In this document: positions 23,876 to 31,999 of the stretch, piece by piece
Position numbering within the stretch: the first letter of the stretch is position 1
Layout of the letters: each line of letters begins with the position of its first letter
Origin: JAGWBF01 sp963663025
GTDB lineage: Bacteria; Chloroflexota; Dehalococcoidia; Lucifugimonadales; JAGWBF01
Direction: 5' to 3'
Length of the DNA: 64,000 bases
Assembly: GCA_963663025.1 (NCBI GenBank)
Contig: OY760073.1
Span: forward strand, 806,001 to 870,000
Translations under genes and position numbers: made by a program
Notes under the pieces: generated by a model
Told to the model about the DNA's origin: nothing
What the model saw: the letters and a program-made list of their open reading frames with translations, nothing else
Databases searched by the model: none

Positions 23876-24484
23876 ATGAAGATAGCATTCATAGTGTTCG
23901 AAGGTCTGACCACCATGGACTTTCTGGGTGTCTATGACCCGGTAACCCGCCTGAAGACCATGGGGTTCCGGGACGATATCGACTGGGATATATGCGCCCT
24001 GGTGCCCAAGGTCACGGACACTACAGGCAAGCTGACCATCGAGGCAACCAGGATCAAGCCGGACCTGGCCGAGTACGATATGTTCGTCGTCCCTGGAGGC
24101 ATGGGAGGCCGGGTGGCCCAGGAAGACCCCGAGTTCATTCAGTGGCTCCAGTCCGGGCGCCATGCGGCATACAAGATGGCGGTGTGCAACGGCTCTATCG
24201 TCATGGGCCATGCGGGTTACCTGCAGGGCAAGAAGGCGACCACCAACCGCAACGTCTTCGACCAGTTGCCCCCACTGGGCGCTGAGGTCGTGCGAAACCG
24301 GGTTGTCGAAGACGGCGATGTGATAACGGCTGGCGGGGTGAGCTCATCCATAGACTTGGGCCTCTACCTTGTCGGCAAGATCGCAGGCCAGGAAGTCATG
24401 GAGAAGATCAAGGCCCAGATGGAGTACAACGGCTTCGAGCAGGCCAACATCGACAGCTTTGGAGATCCCCTGAAAGTGTCCTAG
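23876..24484 (+). CDS. DJ-1/PfpI family protein (isonitrile hydratase-like)
   Basis: A 202-residue protein of the DJ-1/PfpI superfamily. The nucleophile-elbow Cys is in KMAVCNGSIVMGHAGYL (about residue 103), and the FIVFEGLTTMDFLGVYDPVTRL start is that of the isonitrile hydratase / ThiJ subgroup. YDMFVVPGG with its glutamate-side partner is present. ATG at 23876 follows GGGAGGAGAT. Members hydrate isonitriles, deglycate, or act as chaperones; the substrate is not evident. Its stop overlaps the convergent LLM gene by 4 bp. Confidence 0.86.
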   Translation: MKIAFIVFEGLTTMDFLGVYDPVTRLKTMGFRDDIDWDICALVPKVTDTTGKLTIEATRIKPDLAEYDMFVVPGGMGGRVAQEDPEFIQWLQSGRHAAYKMAVCNGSIVMGHAGYLQGKKATTNRNVFDQLPPLGAEVVRNRVVEDGDVITAGGVSSSIDLGLYLVGKIAGQEVMEKIKAQMEYNGFEQANIDSFGDPLKVS

Positions 24485-25428
24485 GAGAAGTGGGGCATCA
24501 CCTGCTCGGCGAACATCTGGACAGGCTCCACTCCACCGTCGCGACGGAAGTTAACAATCAAGTAGTCCAACCCGGCGTCGAAGTGTCTCCGGTAGAGCTC
24601 GGTGAGCTGTCCGGGCGTACCGACGTCGAAGCTGTCCAGCACCGAGGGCGCTAGCCCTGTGCCGTCCAGAAAATCTTGGGATTTAGCCTTTACCTCGGCG
24701 TCGGTCTCTCCGATGATGGCGAAGCTGTGGCGGGTCTTCAGCACCTCGGCAGGATCCCGCCCTATGGCTTCGCAGTGGGACTCCAGGGAATCCAGTTTCT
24801 CCCTGATCGCTTCGGGGTTGCCGTGAATGTTGCACATGTCCCCGTAGCGGGCGACCAGGCGCAGTGTGGCCTTTTGCCCGTCGCCCCCGACCATGATGGG
24901 CGGATGGGGTTCCTGCAGAGGGCCGGGACTGCAAATAGCGCCTTCTAGGGAGTAGTACCTGCCTTCGAAGTCCACATGGTCGCCGGACCACAGTAGGGTT
25001 ATGACCTGCAACGCCTCTTCCAGGCGGCCCAGGCGCTCAGCGGGGGTGCCGAAGGAGAGGCCATACATCTGGTACTCCTTCGGCAGGTTTCCCGATCCCA
25101 CCCCCATGATCAAGCGCCCCTTGCTGATGACATCAACAGTCGCCGCCATCTTGGCCAGCAGCGCCGGGTTTCTGAACAGGTTGGAGGACACCAATGATCC
25201 CAAGCGGATGCGCTGGGTGGTCACTGCCAGGGCCGAAAGGGTGGTCCACACCTCCATGAAGGGTTCCTGGGGAGGGCCGAGAGCCGAAAAGAAGTGGTCT
25301 GCAAGGGTAAAGCTGTCGAATCCCAGGCGCTCGCAATCGAGGGCAACTTCGGATATGTGGGAATAGATGCTCTCATTCCCCTCAGGGTAGGAGAAGCTGC
25401 TGTACTGGATTCCGAACTTGCTGATCAT
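24481..25428 (-). CDS. LLM-class flavin-dependent oxidoreductase
   Basis: A 315-residue TIM-barrel enzyme of the luciferase-like monooxygenase superfamily. Marks are FGIQYSSFSY at the N-terminus, GFDSFTLADHFF, RIRLGSLVSSNLFRNPALLAKMAATVDVISKGRLIMGVGSGN and PPIMVGGDGQK. The segment VISKGR-GVGSGN favours the F420-dependent branch, but FMN use cannot be excluded. ATG at 25428; the ribosome site is weak (CAGGTAG). One of four LLM genes in the window. Confidence 0.88.
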   Translation of the reverse strand: MISKFGIQYSSFSYPEGNESIYSHISEVALDCERLGFDSFTLADHFFSALGPPQEPFMEVWTTLSALAVTTQRIRLGSLVSSNLFRNPALLAKMAATVDVISKGRLIMGVGSGNLPKEYQMYGLSFGTPAERLGRLEEALQVITLLWSGDHVDFEGRYYSLEGAICSPGPLQEPHPPIMVGGDGQKATLRLVARYGDMCNIHGNPEAIREKLDSLESHCEAIGRDPAEVLKTRHSFAIIGETDAEVKAKSQDFLDGTGLAPSVLDSFDVGTPGQLTELYRRHFDAGLDYLIVNFRRDGGVEPVQMFAEQVMPHFS

Positions 25429-25504
25429 GCTTGCTACCTGAGCCTCTGGATGGCCCGCGCAACCCACCATCCGCAGTGTAGATATGGTATGGGGCGGGGA
25501 GTCT

Positions 25505-25517
25505 TGGTATTATACCA
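25505..25517. promoter_or_regulatory. Palindromic bidirectional -10 between LLM and DsbA/FrnE genes
   Basis: The 13-bp palindrome TGGTATTATACCA contains an extended -10 in both directions: TGG plus TATAAT (25514-25509) on the minus strand and TGG plus TATTAT (25508-25513) on the plus strand. No good -35 is seen on either side. It lies between the divergent starts at 25428 and 25578 and would leave short leaders for both. Confidence 0.45.
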
Positions 25518-25577
25518 TCGGCTTCGGTCCTATCCCGACGGAAGAAGTACGCTCACTATTGGATTAGGAGGTGGCCC

Positions 25578-26180
25578 GTGCCATCCCCCGTTCAAGTTAC
25601 CGTTTGGTATGACTACACCTGACCCTTCTGCTATGTCGGTCTGGCTAGACTCGACAAGGTAGCGGAAGCCCATTCGCTGGAGGTTGACCGCCAGCCCTTC
25701 CTGTTGTCCCCGAACAAGCCTCCCGAGGGGGAGCCTCGAAGGTTGTTCGATGGAGAGACCGAGACCGAACTATCTCCCGCCGCCCAGGAGCGCGCCAGGG
25801 TCGCCGGATTGGTGATGCGTCGTCCCGCATGGTCGCCCAACACCATGCTGGTCCACCAGGCGACCTTGTACGCCAAGGAGAAGGGCATGGATGATGTGTT
25901 CCACCATGCTGCGGCCAGGGCCTACTGGGAGCGGGGAGGGGACTTGGGTGACATAAGTGTGGTCCGGGACATTGCCGAGGAGTGCGGCCTGGACTCGAAC
26001 GAGTTGTCCGGCCTGCTGGAGACTGGGCATTATCGCCAGCTGGTGCTGGATGAGTACGAACGCGCCAAGAGCCTGGGAGTCGGCGGGACCCCGACTTATC
26101 AGATCGCCGGCAACCTGCTGCCCGGGGACGTCAGCCTTGAAGCCTTGGAGGAGGCGGTCCGGGGGGCTGAGGGCACCTAG
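25578..26180 (+). CDS. DsbA/FrnE-family selenoprotein (in-frame UGA = Sec15)
   Basis: Read from GTG at 25578 through an in-frame TGA at 25620-25622, the gene encodes 200 residues of the DsbA-fold FrnE / 2-hydroxychromene-2-carboxylate isomerase family. The start VTVWYDYT is followed by TGA and then PFCYVGLARLDKV, so TGA stands where the family has the first Cys of CPFC. After it the frame is open to 26180, with the VMRRPAWSPNT helix region and the cis-Pro loop GVGGTPTYQIAGN. AGGAGGTG lies 4 nt before the GTG, which supports the start upstream of the TGA. A SECIS-like hairpin begins 2 nt past the UGA. Expected role: selenol-based disulfide exchange or isomerase. An SDR gene follows after 43 nt. 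The alternative, a nonsense mutation, is unlikely because the paralogue at 57167-57802 has the same UGA. Confidence 0.85.
25625..25668 (+). promoter_or_regulatory. Bacterial SECIS-like stem-loop after the UGA codon
   Basis: A long hairpin immediately follows the UGA. The lower stem is 9 bp (25625-25633 with 25660-25668, one G-U). Above an AGG bulge (25657-25659) come 5 bp (25634-25638 with 25652-25656), a one-base bulge (T25651) and 4 bp (25639-25642 with 25647-25650). The apical loop is GGCT (25643-25646), starting 20 nt after the UGA. Guanines at the start of a small loop at this distance fit the described bacterial SECIS form recognised by SelB. Confidence 0.8.
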
Positions 26181-26223
26181 TCTGCCGGCTCGGGGTTGAT
26201 AGCCGGGTCTGTAGGAGAAGAGT

Positions 26224-27000
26224 ATGCCTTATGCGGGACTGAGCCTCGAGGGAAAGAACGCCCTGGTTACGGGTTCCGCCCGGGGCATCGGGCGGGCACT
26301 GGCTGTCGGGCTGGCCCAAGCCGGGGCTAACGTGGCGGTCTCGGACACGGCCGAGCGCATGGATGGCGTCCGAGAGACTCAGGCGATGATCGAGGAGATA
26401 GGGACCAAGAGCTCCAGCTACGTGCTGGACGTCCTGGATGTTGGCGGAATCCCGGAAGCGATTCACCGGGTGTCCGAGGACTTGGGTGGATTGGACATAC
26501 TGGTCAACAACGCGGGAGTCAGGGTGCGCAAGCTTGCCCTGGAAGTCACCGAGGATGAATGGGACTTCGTTGTGGACACCAACCTCAAGGGGGTGTTCTT
26601 CTGCTCCCAGGCTGCTGCAAAGCTGATGATCGGCAGAGGCGGAGGGCGCATCATCAACATCGCCTCCCAGTTCGCCATCGTGGCCCGGGCTGACCGGGCG
26701 CCCTACTGCGCCAGCAAGGGCGGTGTGTCCAACTTGACCAAGGCCCTTGCCCTGGAGTGGGCCCAGTACAACATTACCGTCAATGCCATAGGCCCGGGCC
26801 CCACCGACACGCCGGGCATCCAGACCGCCCATCCACGGTCGCCTGAGGAAATACGCCGGGAGATGGAGGCCGACATGCCCTTGGGACGGCGCATGGAGCC
26901 CGAAGAGCTGGTCGGCGCCGCTGTGTACTTGGCCAGCCCGTCGGCGGTCGCTACGACGGGCCACCTGCTGATCGTCGATGGAGGATGGACGGCACGCTAG
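26224..27000 (+). CDS. Short-chain dehydrogenase/reductase (gluconate 5-dehydrogenase-like)
   Basis: A 258-residue classical SDR. The cofactor motif is TGSARGIG (residues 16-23), then NNAG, the active-site Ser in INIASQFAIV and the YCASK motif, and the C-terminal LIVDGGW. An Asp after the second strand (VAVSDTAE) favours NAD(H) over NADP(H). ATG at 26224. It starts 43 nt after the selenoprotein gene on the same strand and is probably co-transcribed with it; the other selenoprotein gene in the window also has an SDR next to it. It is convergent with the ornithine cyclodeaminase gene, with a perfect palindrome AGAGGCGCCTCT at 27020-27031 between and into the stop. Confidence 0.92.
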   Translation: MPYAGLSLEGKNALVTGSARGIGRALAVGLAQAGANVAVSDTAERMDGVRETQAMIEEIGTKSSSYVLDVLDVGGIPEAIHRVSEDLGGLDILVNNAGVRVRKLALEVTEDEWDFVVDTNLKGVFFCSQAAAKLMIGRGGGRIINIASQFAIVARADRAPYCASKGGVSNLTKALALEWAQYNITVNAIGPGPTDTPGIQTAHPRSPEEIRREMEADMPLGRRMEPEELVGAAVYLASPSAVATTGHLLIVDGGWTAR

Positions 27001-27029
27001 TTCCGCTCGTTTCTTCCAGAGAGGCGCCT

Positions 27030-27983
27030 CTAAATGTCTATCTCTAGGCCGACTCCCCCGGCTATGGCCATATCGTAGGCCAGCTTGGCAGCCGCAATAT
27101 CCACGACGCCGATGCCGAAGTGCTTTACATATATATTCTCTGAGCTGTCCCGGCGTCCCCTCGTCAGGCCAGCCACTACGTGGGATAGCTGCGCCACATC
27201 GTCCCACCCGATGATGCCTGCCTCCACTCCGGCGACCATCTCGCCCGCCTCATAACGCGCCTGCTCTAAAGAGTCCGTGACGATCAGGCCCGCCCTTTGC
27301 AGGGAAACAGCGTCCACTTCCTGGGCATCCAAGGTAACCGGGCCGGCGCTCACCAGCAGCGCCCCCTCCTCCAACCATGCGCCGTCCAGGACAGGTTCCC
27401 TTGTGGTCGTCAAGCAGACGACGATGCCGCTTCCTTGGACGGCATCTCTGGGGTCCTCGACGGCCAGGATCTCCATGTCAAGGAGCTGCGAAAGCCTGGC
27501 GGTGAAGTCGGCGCGAGGACCGGGCCGTCGGCTGTACACCTTGACCTGCTTTAGGCTGCGCGCTTTGGCGACGGCCATAACCTGGGTCTGCGCTTGGTAG
27601 CCTGTCCCGATCATGCCGAGAACATCGGCGTCGGTATTGGCGAGGTGGCGGACCGCAACCCCGGTAGTGGCCCCGGTGCGCAGCGCTCCCAGCCAGTTGG
27701 CATGGATGAATGCTTTAAGCCTGCCGGTGACGGCATCGTACAAGGTTACGTGGTACTGCTGGGAGCCGGCTACAGTGGTGTAAGTCTTGGCGCCGTACAG
27801 CCCTTCGTAGGCCAGGCCGCCCCCCATGAGGGCAAGATGCCCATCGCCCAGCTCCACGGTCCGTCGGTCGGCGTTGAACGCCTCGCCGACGGCGTATCGG
27901 CGATGCATCTCCTCAACCGCATCCATCATCTCCCCGATATCCACCATGCTCTTGATTTCGGCGTCGGTCAAGATGCGGGCCAT
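27030..27983 (-). CDS. Ornithine cyclodeaminase / mu-crystallin family protein
   Basis: A 317-residue NAD(P)-dependent enzyme. The N-terminal substrate domain is followed by a Rossmann domain with LGMIGTGYQAQTQ (about residues 129-141). The family includes ornithine cyclodeaminase, alanine dehydrogenase and ketimine reductases. The conserved region LRTGATTGVAVRHLA is intact and keeps the catalytic-site arginine. ATG at 27983. Which amino acid or imine it uses is unknown; the next genes to the right are a betaine/proline-type transporter, divergently oriented. Confidence 0.88.
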   Translation of the reverse strand: MARILTDAEIKSMVDIGEMMDAVEEMHRRYAVGEAFNADRRTVELGDGHLALMGGGLAYEGLYGAKTYTTVAGSQQYHVTLYDAVTGRLKAFIHANWLGALRTGATTGVAVRHLANTDADVLGMIGTGYQAQTQVMAVAKARSLKQVKVYSRRPGPRADFTARLSQLLDMEILAVEDPRDAVQGSGIVVCLTTTREPVLDGAWLEEGALLVSAGPVTLDAQEVDAVSLQRAGLIVTDSLEQARYEAGEMVAGVEAGIIGWDDVAQLSHVVAGLTRGRRDSSENIYVKHFGIGVVDIAAAKLAYDMAIAGGVGLEIDI

Positions 27984-28271
27984 GATACCTCCCCAGGTCC
28001 GGAGGACGGGGTACTTGGAAAGGCATTATGGCACCGGCCCACGGTGATGACAACTTGACAGGAGGGAAGGGGAGAGACGCGTGGAGCTTGTTTCAGGTTC
28101 TGTCCTGGGCTGGTTTGGTCAATTAGACACTGTCAGACCTTCATGGTAACCTAAGCTCGGTTCAGTATCCTGAATGGGTACTTCTTCGCTCGCTTGACCT
28201 TGAGAAACGTCGGCCTTCGCTGTTCCGAAAGGACCGGTGAAAGAACAGCGGTTGGGAAAGGCAGGAACATC

Positions 28272-29573
28272 ATGGCCATAGAAGCCAAGGAAGCTTCCCC
28301 TGGTAAAGCCAATGGACTCCATAACGGAGAGGTGATCATATCCGTAAAAGACCTGTGGAAGGTGTTTGGGAGGGACCCGATGCAGGCCATGGCCGAGGAA
28401 AACTTGAGGTTCGGGAAGAAAGAACTTCAGGAGAATTTCGGCCTCGTGGTAGGCCTGCAAGAGGTCACCTTCGATGTGCGTAAAGGTGAGACATTCGTAG
28501 TAATGGGGCTGTCGGGCAGCGGAAAGTCCACCTTGGTGCGTTGCCTCAACAGGCTCATCGAACCCACCTCCGGGGAGATATTCATCGATGGAGAAGATAT
28601 TCTACGCGCGGACCATCAACGTCTGACCGAATTTCGACGCAACAAGATAGCGATGGTGTTTCAGCACTACGGGCTTCTGCCTCATCGCAACGTGGTTGAC
28701 AACGCGTCCTGGGGTCTGGAAGTGCGGGGAATAGAAAGGACCGAGCGCTACTCCAAGACCCAGGAGATGCTGGAGCTGGTTGGGCTCAACGGATGGGAAG
28801 GTTCCTATCCCCGGCAGCTCAGCGGTGGCATGCAGCAGAGGGTAGGCCTGGCGCGGGCCCTTGCTACGGAACCGGACATCCTGTTGATGGATGAGCCCTT
28901 CAGCGGCTTGGACCCCCTGATCCGTAGGAACATGCAGGACGAGCTGATCCGCATTCAGCAGGGCCTGCACAGGACCATGGTGTTTATCACCCACGACCTT
29001 GCCGAAGCGGTTAAAATTGGGGATCGCATAGCGATAATGCGCGACGGAGCTGTCGTGCAGATAGGCGCACCCGAGGACATCGTTCTCAACCCCGAGAACG
29101 ATTACGTAGCCGAGTTCACTCAGGATGTGCGGCGGGAATCGATTCTGACAGCCAACCATATTATGGTAGACCCGTGCACCATCGTTCCTTCCCGAAATAG
29201 GCCGGAAGAGGCCTTGCAGGCGATGCGCGCTGATGACTCGGATCTCGCCCTGGTAATGGACGATGATGACACGTACTTGGGCATCCTCACCATGGAAGGC
29301 GCCCACAATGCGATACAGGCAGGAGTGGGCAAACTGCATGATGGGATTGACAGCTACATCTACACGGACCTCGACCCTGTGCCGCATGACAGCGCTTTGG
29401 AACAGATTATTCCGGTATGCATGACCTGCGACTATCCGGTGCCCGTTGTAAATGAGACCGGCAAGGTGATCGGCGTCGTGGACCGGCACACCCTGGCCCA
29501 GGCCATCACCGCCAACCAGCCGTCGGCTAGCTCCCTTTCAGAAGATATCGTTGACCCTCCATCAGATGAATAG
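28272..29573 (+). CDS. proV: Glycine betaine/proline ABC transporter ATP-binding protein
   Basis: A 433-residue ATPase of the ProV/OpuAA type, with the N-terminal extension FGRDPMQAMA typical of the family. Walker A is MGLSGSGKST (about residues 79-88), Q-loop VFQHYGLLPHRN, signature LSGGMQQRVGLARAL, Walker B ILLMDEPFSGLDP, and H-loop ITHD. The C-terminal 150 residues form two CBS domains, which in this family sense ionic strength or c-di-AMP. ATG at 28272; the frame is open upstream but that part lacks homology. First gene of the transporter cluster. The 288-nt gap before it shows no clear promoter by eye, only a small TTCAG-TATC-CTGAA hairpin. Confidence 0.94.
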   Translation: MAIEAKEASPGKANGLHNGEVIISVKDLWKVFGRDPMQAMAEENLRFGKKELQENFGLVVGLQEVTFDVRKGETFVVMGLSGSGKSTLVRCLNRLIEPTSGEIFIDGEDILRADHQRLTEFRRNKIAMVFQHYGLLPHRNVVDNASWGLEVRGIERTERYSKTQEMLELVGLNGWEGSYPRQLSGGMQQRVGLARALATEPDILLMDEPFSGLDPLIRRNMQDELIRIQQGLHRTMVFITHDLAEAVKIGDRIAIMRDGAVVQIGAPEDIVLNPENDYVAEFTQDVRRESILTANHIMVDPCTIVPSRNRPEEALQAMRADDSDLALVMDDDDTYLGILTMEGAHNAIQAGVGKLHDGIDSYIYTDLDPVPHDSALEQIIPVCMTCDYPVPVVNETGKVIGVVDRHTLAQAITANQPSASSLSEDIVDPPSDE

Positions 29574-29592
29574 CTGAACCAGGAGGCTCCGT

Positions 29593-30660
29593 GTGGCAAA
29601 CGTTCGAACGACCGAAAAGGTTGATTCTGACGGGCTTTCGTCAAAGATGCCTACGCTCGGACCTATGTTCTTCATAACTGGTATCTCGAAATTGGGCTTT
29701 CGCGGATGGTCAATCCTGTTTGTGGTAGTTGTAGGCGCTGTCGGAGGCGTCTGCGGGTTAGTGTGGGGGCCCGGGATGGACTTTCCTGCCGAGTGGGGGA
29801 GGCCGATTGGCCAGAGGGTGGACAGTGCTGTCGATTGGCTGCTGGAAAATGCTCCGTGGCTCTTCGACGGGATCAAATGGCTGCTGCTCAAGTTACTGGT
29901 ATGGCTGAAAGACTCTCTCTTGTGGGTGCCTTGGCCTGCTATTGTGGTCGCAGTTGGACTAATAGCATGGAGGGTTTCTAGTGCCGGCTTGGGTATATTC
30001 TGCAGCTTCGCACTTTTGGCCATCGGTTTAATGGGCAGGCTGCCCGACAATCCGGTCACACTGTGGGAAGCTGCTATGGCCACCCTCGCCCTAATTCTTG
30101 TATCAGTTTTCCTCTCGCTGCTATTGGGGATTCCACTGGGCGTTCTCGCTGCCAAGAACCGGTGGGCAGATAACATTAGCAGGCCGATTCTTGACGGCGC
30201 TCAGACCATGCCCAGTTTCGTTTATCTAGTGCCGGCCCTGCTCTTCTTCGGGCTGGGCGCTGTTCCTGCCACGATCGCCACTGTGATATATGCAGTGCCC
30301 CCCGTCATACGGCTAACGAATCTGGGGATTCGCCAGGTGTCGCCTCAGACCGTGGAAGCTGCCAGGTCTTTTGGCGCCACCCCATTGCAGCTACTGGTAA
30401 AGGTTCAGATACCTATGGCTATTCCCACCATAATGGCGGGAGTCAACCAGACGACCATGCTTGCTCTTTCTATGGTGGTTGTAGCTTCCCTTGTTGGAGG
30501 AGGAGGCCTTGGTGAGGTCGTGCTCCGGGCGTTGGGCCGTCAGGAGCCGGGCAACGGACTTCTGGGAGGGCTCGCCATCGTGGTTATAGCGATCGTAATC
30601 GATCGGATCACCCAAGCCCTGACGAAGTCCAAACAAGAGGCTTTATCTGGGGGAGGCTAG
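29593..30660 (+). CDS. proW: Glycine betaine/proline ABC transporter permease
   Basis: A 355-residue membrane subunit of the ProW/OpuAB type. An N-terminal extension with several hydrophobic helices precedes the permease core. The core carries the EAA-loop sequence VEAARSFGATPLQLLVKVQIPMAIPTIMAGVNQ, split here around residues 255-287, and DGAQTMPSFVYL. The start is GTG at 29593 with AGGAGG upstream, 19 nt after proV. Forms the channel for betaine or proline with ProV. Confidence 0.93.
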   Translation: MANVRTTEKVDSDGLSSKMPTLGPMFFITGISKLGFRGWSILFVVVVGAVGGVCGLVWGPGMDFPAEWGRPIGQRVDSAVDWLLENAPWLFDGIKWLLLKLLVWLKDSLLWVPWPAIVVAVGLIAWRVSSAGLGIFCSFALLAIGLMGRLPDNPVTLWEAAMATLALILVSVFLSLLLGIPLGVLAAKNRWADNISRPILDGAQTMPSFVYLVPALLFFGLGAVPATIATVIYAVPPVIRLTNLGIRQVSPQTVEAARSFGATPLQLLVKVQIPMAIPTIMAGVNQTTMLALSMVVVASLVGGGGLGEVVLRALGRQEPGNGLLGGLAIVVIAIVIDRITQALTKSKQEALSGGG

Positions 30661-30697
30661 TTTGGGCAGTCAATGGCTCGATGGAGTCTCAGAAACT

Positions 30698-30724
30698 TGA
30701 CTAATCTTAGTCAGTGGTTATAAG
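30698..30724 (+). promoter_or_regulatory. Internal promoter with overlapping palindrome upstream of proX
   Basis: TTGACT (30697-30702) and TATAAG (30719-30724) are 16 bp apart, so proX may have its own promoter within the operon. A 16-bp inverted repeat, TGACTAA-TC-TTAGTCA (30698-30713), covers the -35 and spacer and would suit a dimeric regulator. Confidence 0.55.
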
Positions 30725-30766
30725 ATTCAGGCAGTTTCAACCCTAAATAGGTCTGGAGGTATGTTG

Positions 30767-31828
30767 ATGATCCGGTCTCTTTCGCTGAAGAGCGTATTTC
30801 TCCTGGTCGCCCTGCTGACTGTTGCCTTTGTGGCCGTGGCCTGCGGCGACGAGGAACCAACAGCCACTTCTGTTCCTCCCACCGCTACAATGGCTGACAC
30901 GACAATGGATGACGAGGAAAAGGTGACCCTCGTTTTCTCTGACCTAAACTGGACAAGCGCGCAGGTTCAGAACAGGATAGCCCAGTTCGTCGTGGAAAAC
31001 GGCTACGGATATCCTACGGACGCTATCCTGGGAGGTACGCTCCCCAACTTCCAGGGTCTTCTCAAGGGAGACATCCACATTACTATGGAGATCTGGATGC
31101 CTAACCAAAGCGATACCTATCCCCCGGCTGTGGAAGCTGGTGAGGTAGTGGAGATCGGCGAAAGCTTGGGCAAGGATTGGCAGAGTTCCTTCGTAATACC
31201 CCAGTACGTCGCTGATGCTAATCCGGGACTAAAGACAGTCCAGGACCTGAAGAAGGACGAGTACAAGGATCTGTTTGTCACCGCAGAGAGCGGAGGCAAG
31301 GCCCGGAACGTGGGATGCGTGGTGGGATGGTCCTGCGAATTGGTGAACCAAGCGCAGATAACGGCCTACGGTCTGGATGACTATCTAACCGTGATCAGCC
31401 CTGGCTCCCAGGAGGCCCTCTTTGCAGACCTGCAGGGCGCCTACGACCAGGAAGAGCCTTGGCTTGGCTACATGTGGGGCACCGCAGACCCGGCCCTGGT
31501 GCTTGACTTGGTACGCCTAGAAGAGCCTCCTTACAGCGAGGAGTGCTGGGAATCGACCAAGGCTTGTGGTTACCAGGATGCGACAATTCTCATAGCCGTC
31601 AACCCTTTCGTGACTGAGAACGCGCCCGATGTAGTGGAGTTCTTGGGTAACTGGGGCTTCAACATCGAGCTCTACAAGAGCGTCGCGAGGCATATCGCTG
31701 CCAACGAAGGCATAGAGAACAGAGAAGCGGCGATCTGGTGGCTCAAGGGCAACGAAGATGTCTGGTCCGACTGGGTACCCGACGACGTTGCTGCAAAGGT
31801 GAGCGAGGCCCTAGCCAACGAGTCCTAG
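30767..31828 (+). CDS. proX: Glycine betaine/proline ABC transporter substrate-binding lipoprotein
   Basis: A 353-residue exported solute-binding protein of the OpuAC/ProX family. The signal peptide ends in a lipobox AVAC (Cys about residue 27). A short Thr/Pro/acidic linker precedes the binding domain. The domain contains LVFSDLNWTSAQVQNRIAQ, HITMEIWMPNQ with ligand-cage Trp, and LKGNEDVWSDWVP at the end. ATG at 30767 lies 6 nt after GGAGGT; an ATG at 30761 abuts the ribosome site and is less likely. Third gene of the transporter, 106 nt after proW, followed by a strong terminator. Confidence 0.92.
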   Translation: MIRSLSLKSVFLLVALLTVAFVAVACGDEEPTATSVPPTATMADTTMDDEEKVTLVFSDLNWTSAQVQNRIAQFVVENGYGYPTDAILGGTLPNFQGLLKGDIHITMEIWMPNQSDTYPPAVEAGEVVEIGESLGKDWQSSFVIPQYVADANPGLKTVQDLKKDEYKDLFVTAESGGKARNVGCVVGWSCELVNQAQITAYGLDDYLTVISPGSQEALFADLQGAYDQEEPWLGYMWGTADPALVLDLVRLEEPPYSEECWESTKACGYQDATILIAVNPFVTENAPDVVEFLGNWGFNIELYKSVARHIAANEGIENREAAIWWLKGNEDVWSDWVPDDVAAKVSEALANES

Positions 31829-31858
31829 TCCGCCCCACCGAGGATACCGAACGGGTTT

Positions 31859-31895
31859 GTACAGGGCAGCCGACAGGCTGCCCTGTACTTTTTTG
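31859..31895 (+). terminator. Intrinsic terminator of the betaine transporter operon
   Basis: A 13-bp perfect stem (31859-31871 with 31876-31888), GACA loop, followed by a run of six T. It ends the proV-proW-proX unit and lies just before the next promoter. Confidence 0.93.
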
Positions 31896-31897
31896 AA

Positions 31898-31926
31898 TTG
31901 ACATAGGGGGCAGCCGGATTTATCAT
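31898..31926 (+). promoter_or_regulatory. Strong promoter of the molybdenum hydroxylase operon
   Basis: TTGACA (31898-31903) and TATCAT (31921-31926) are exactly 17 bp apart. The start of transcription would be near 31933, about 67 nt before the first gene. Confidence 0.75.
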
Positions 31927-31999
31927 TTTCTAGGTACCCCAGTGTCCTACCCAAGCTTTTCTATGTCTCGCAATTCTTCTGCTGGGAGGTAATGCACCG

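Noticed and set aside
25620..25622. TGA read as a nonsense mutation making the DsbA/FrnE gene a pseudogene
   Set aside because: The frame is intact on both sides, the ribosome site lies upstream of the TGA, a SECIS-like hairpin follows, and a diverged paralogue has TGA at the same codon.
26131..27207. Minus-strand open frame of about 350 codons over the SDR
   Set aside because: It is a shadow of the SDR and the adjoining cyclodeaminase end; no motif, ribosome site or family resemblance.
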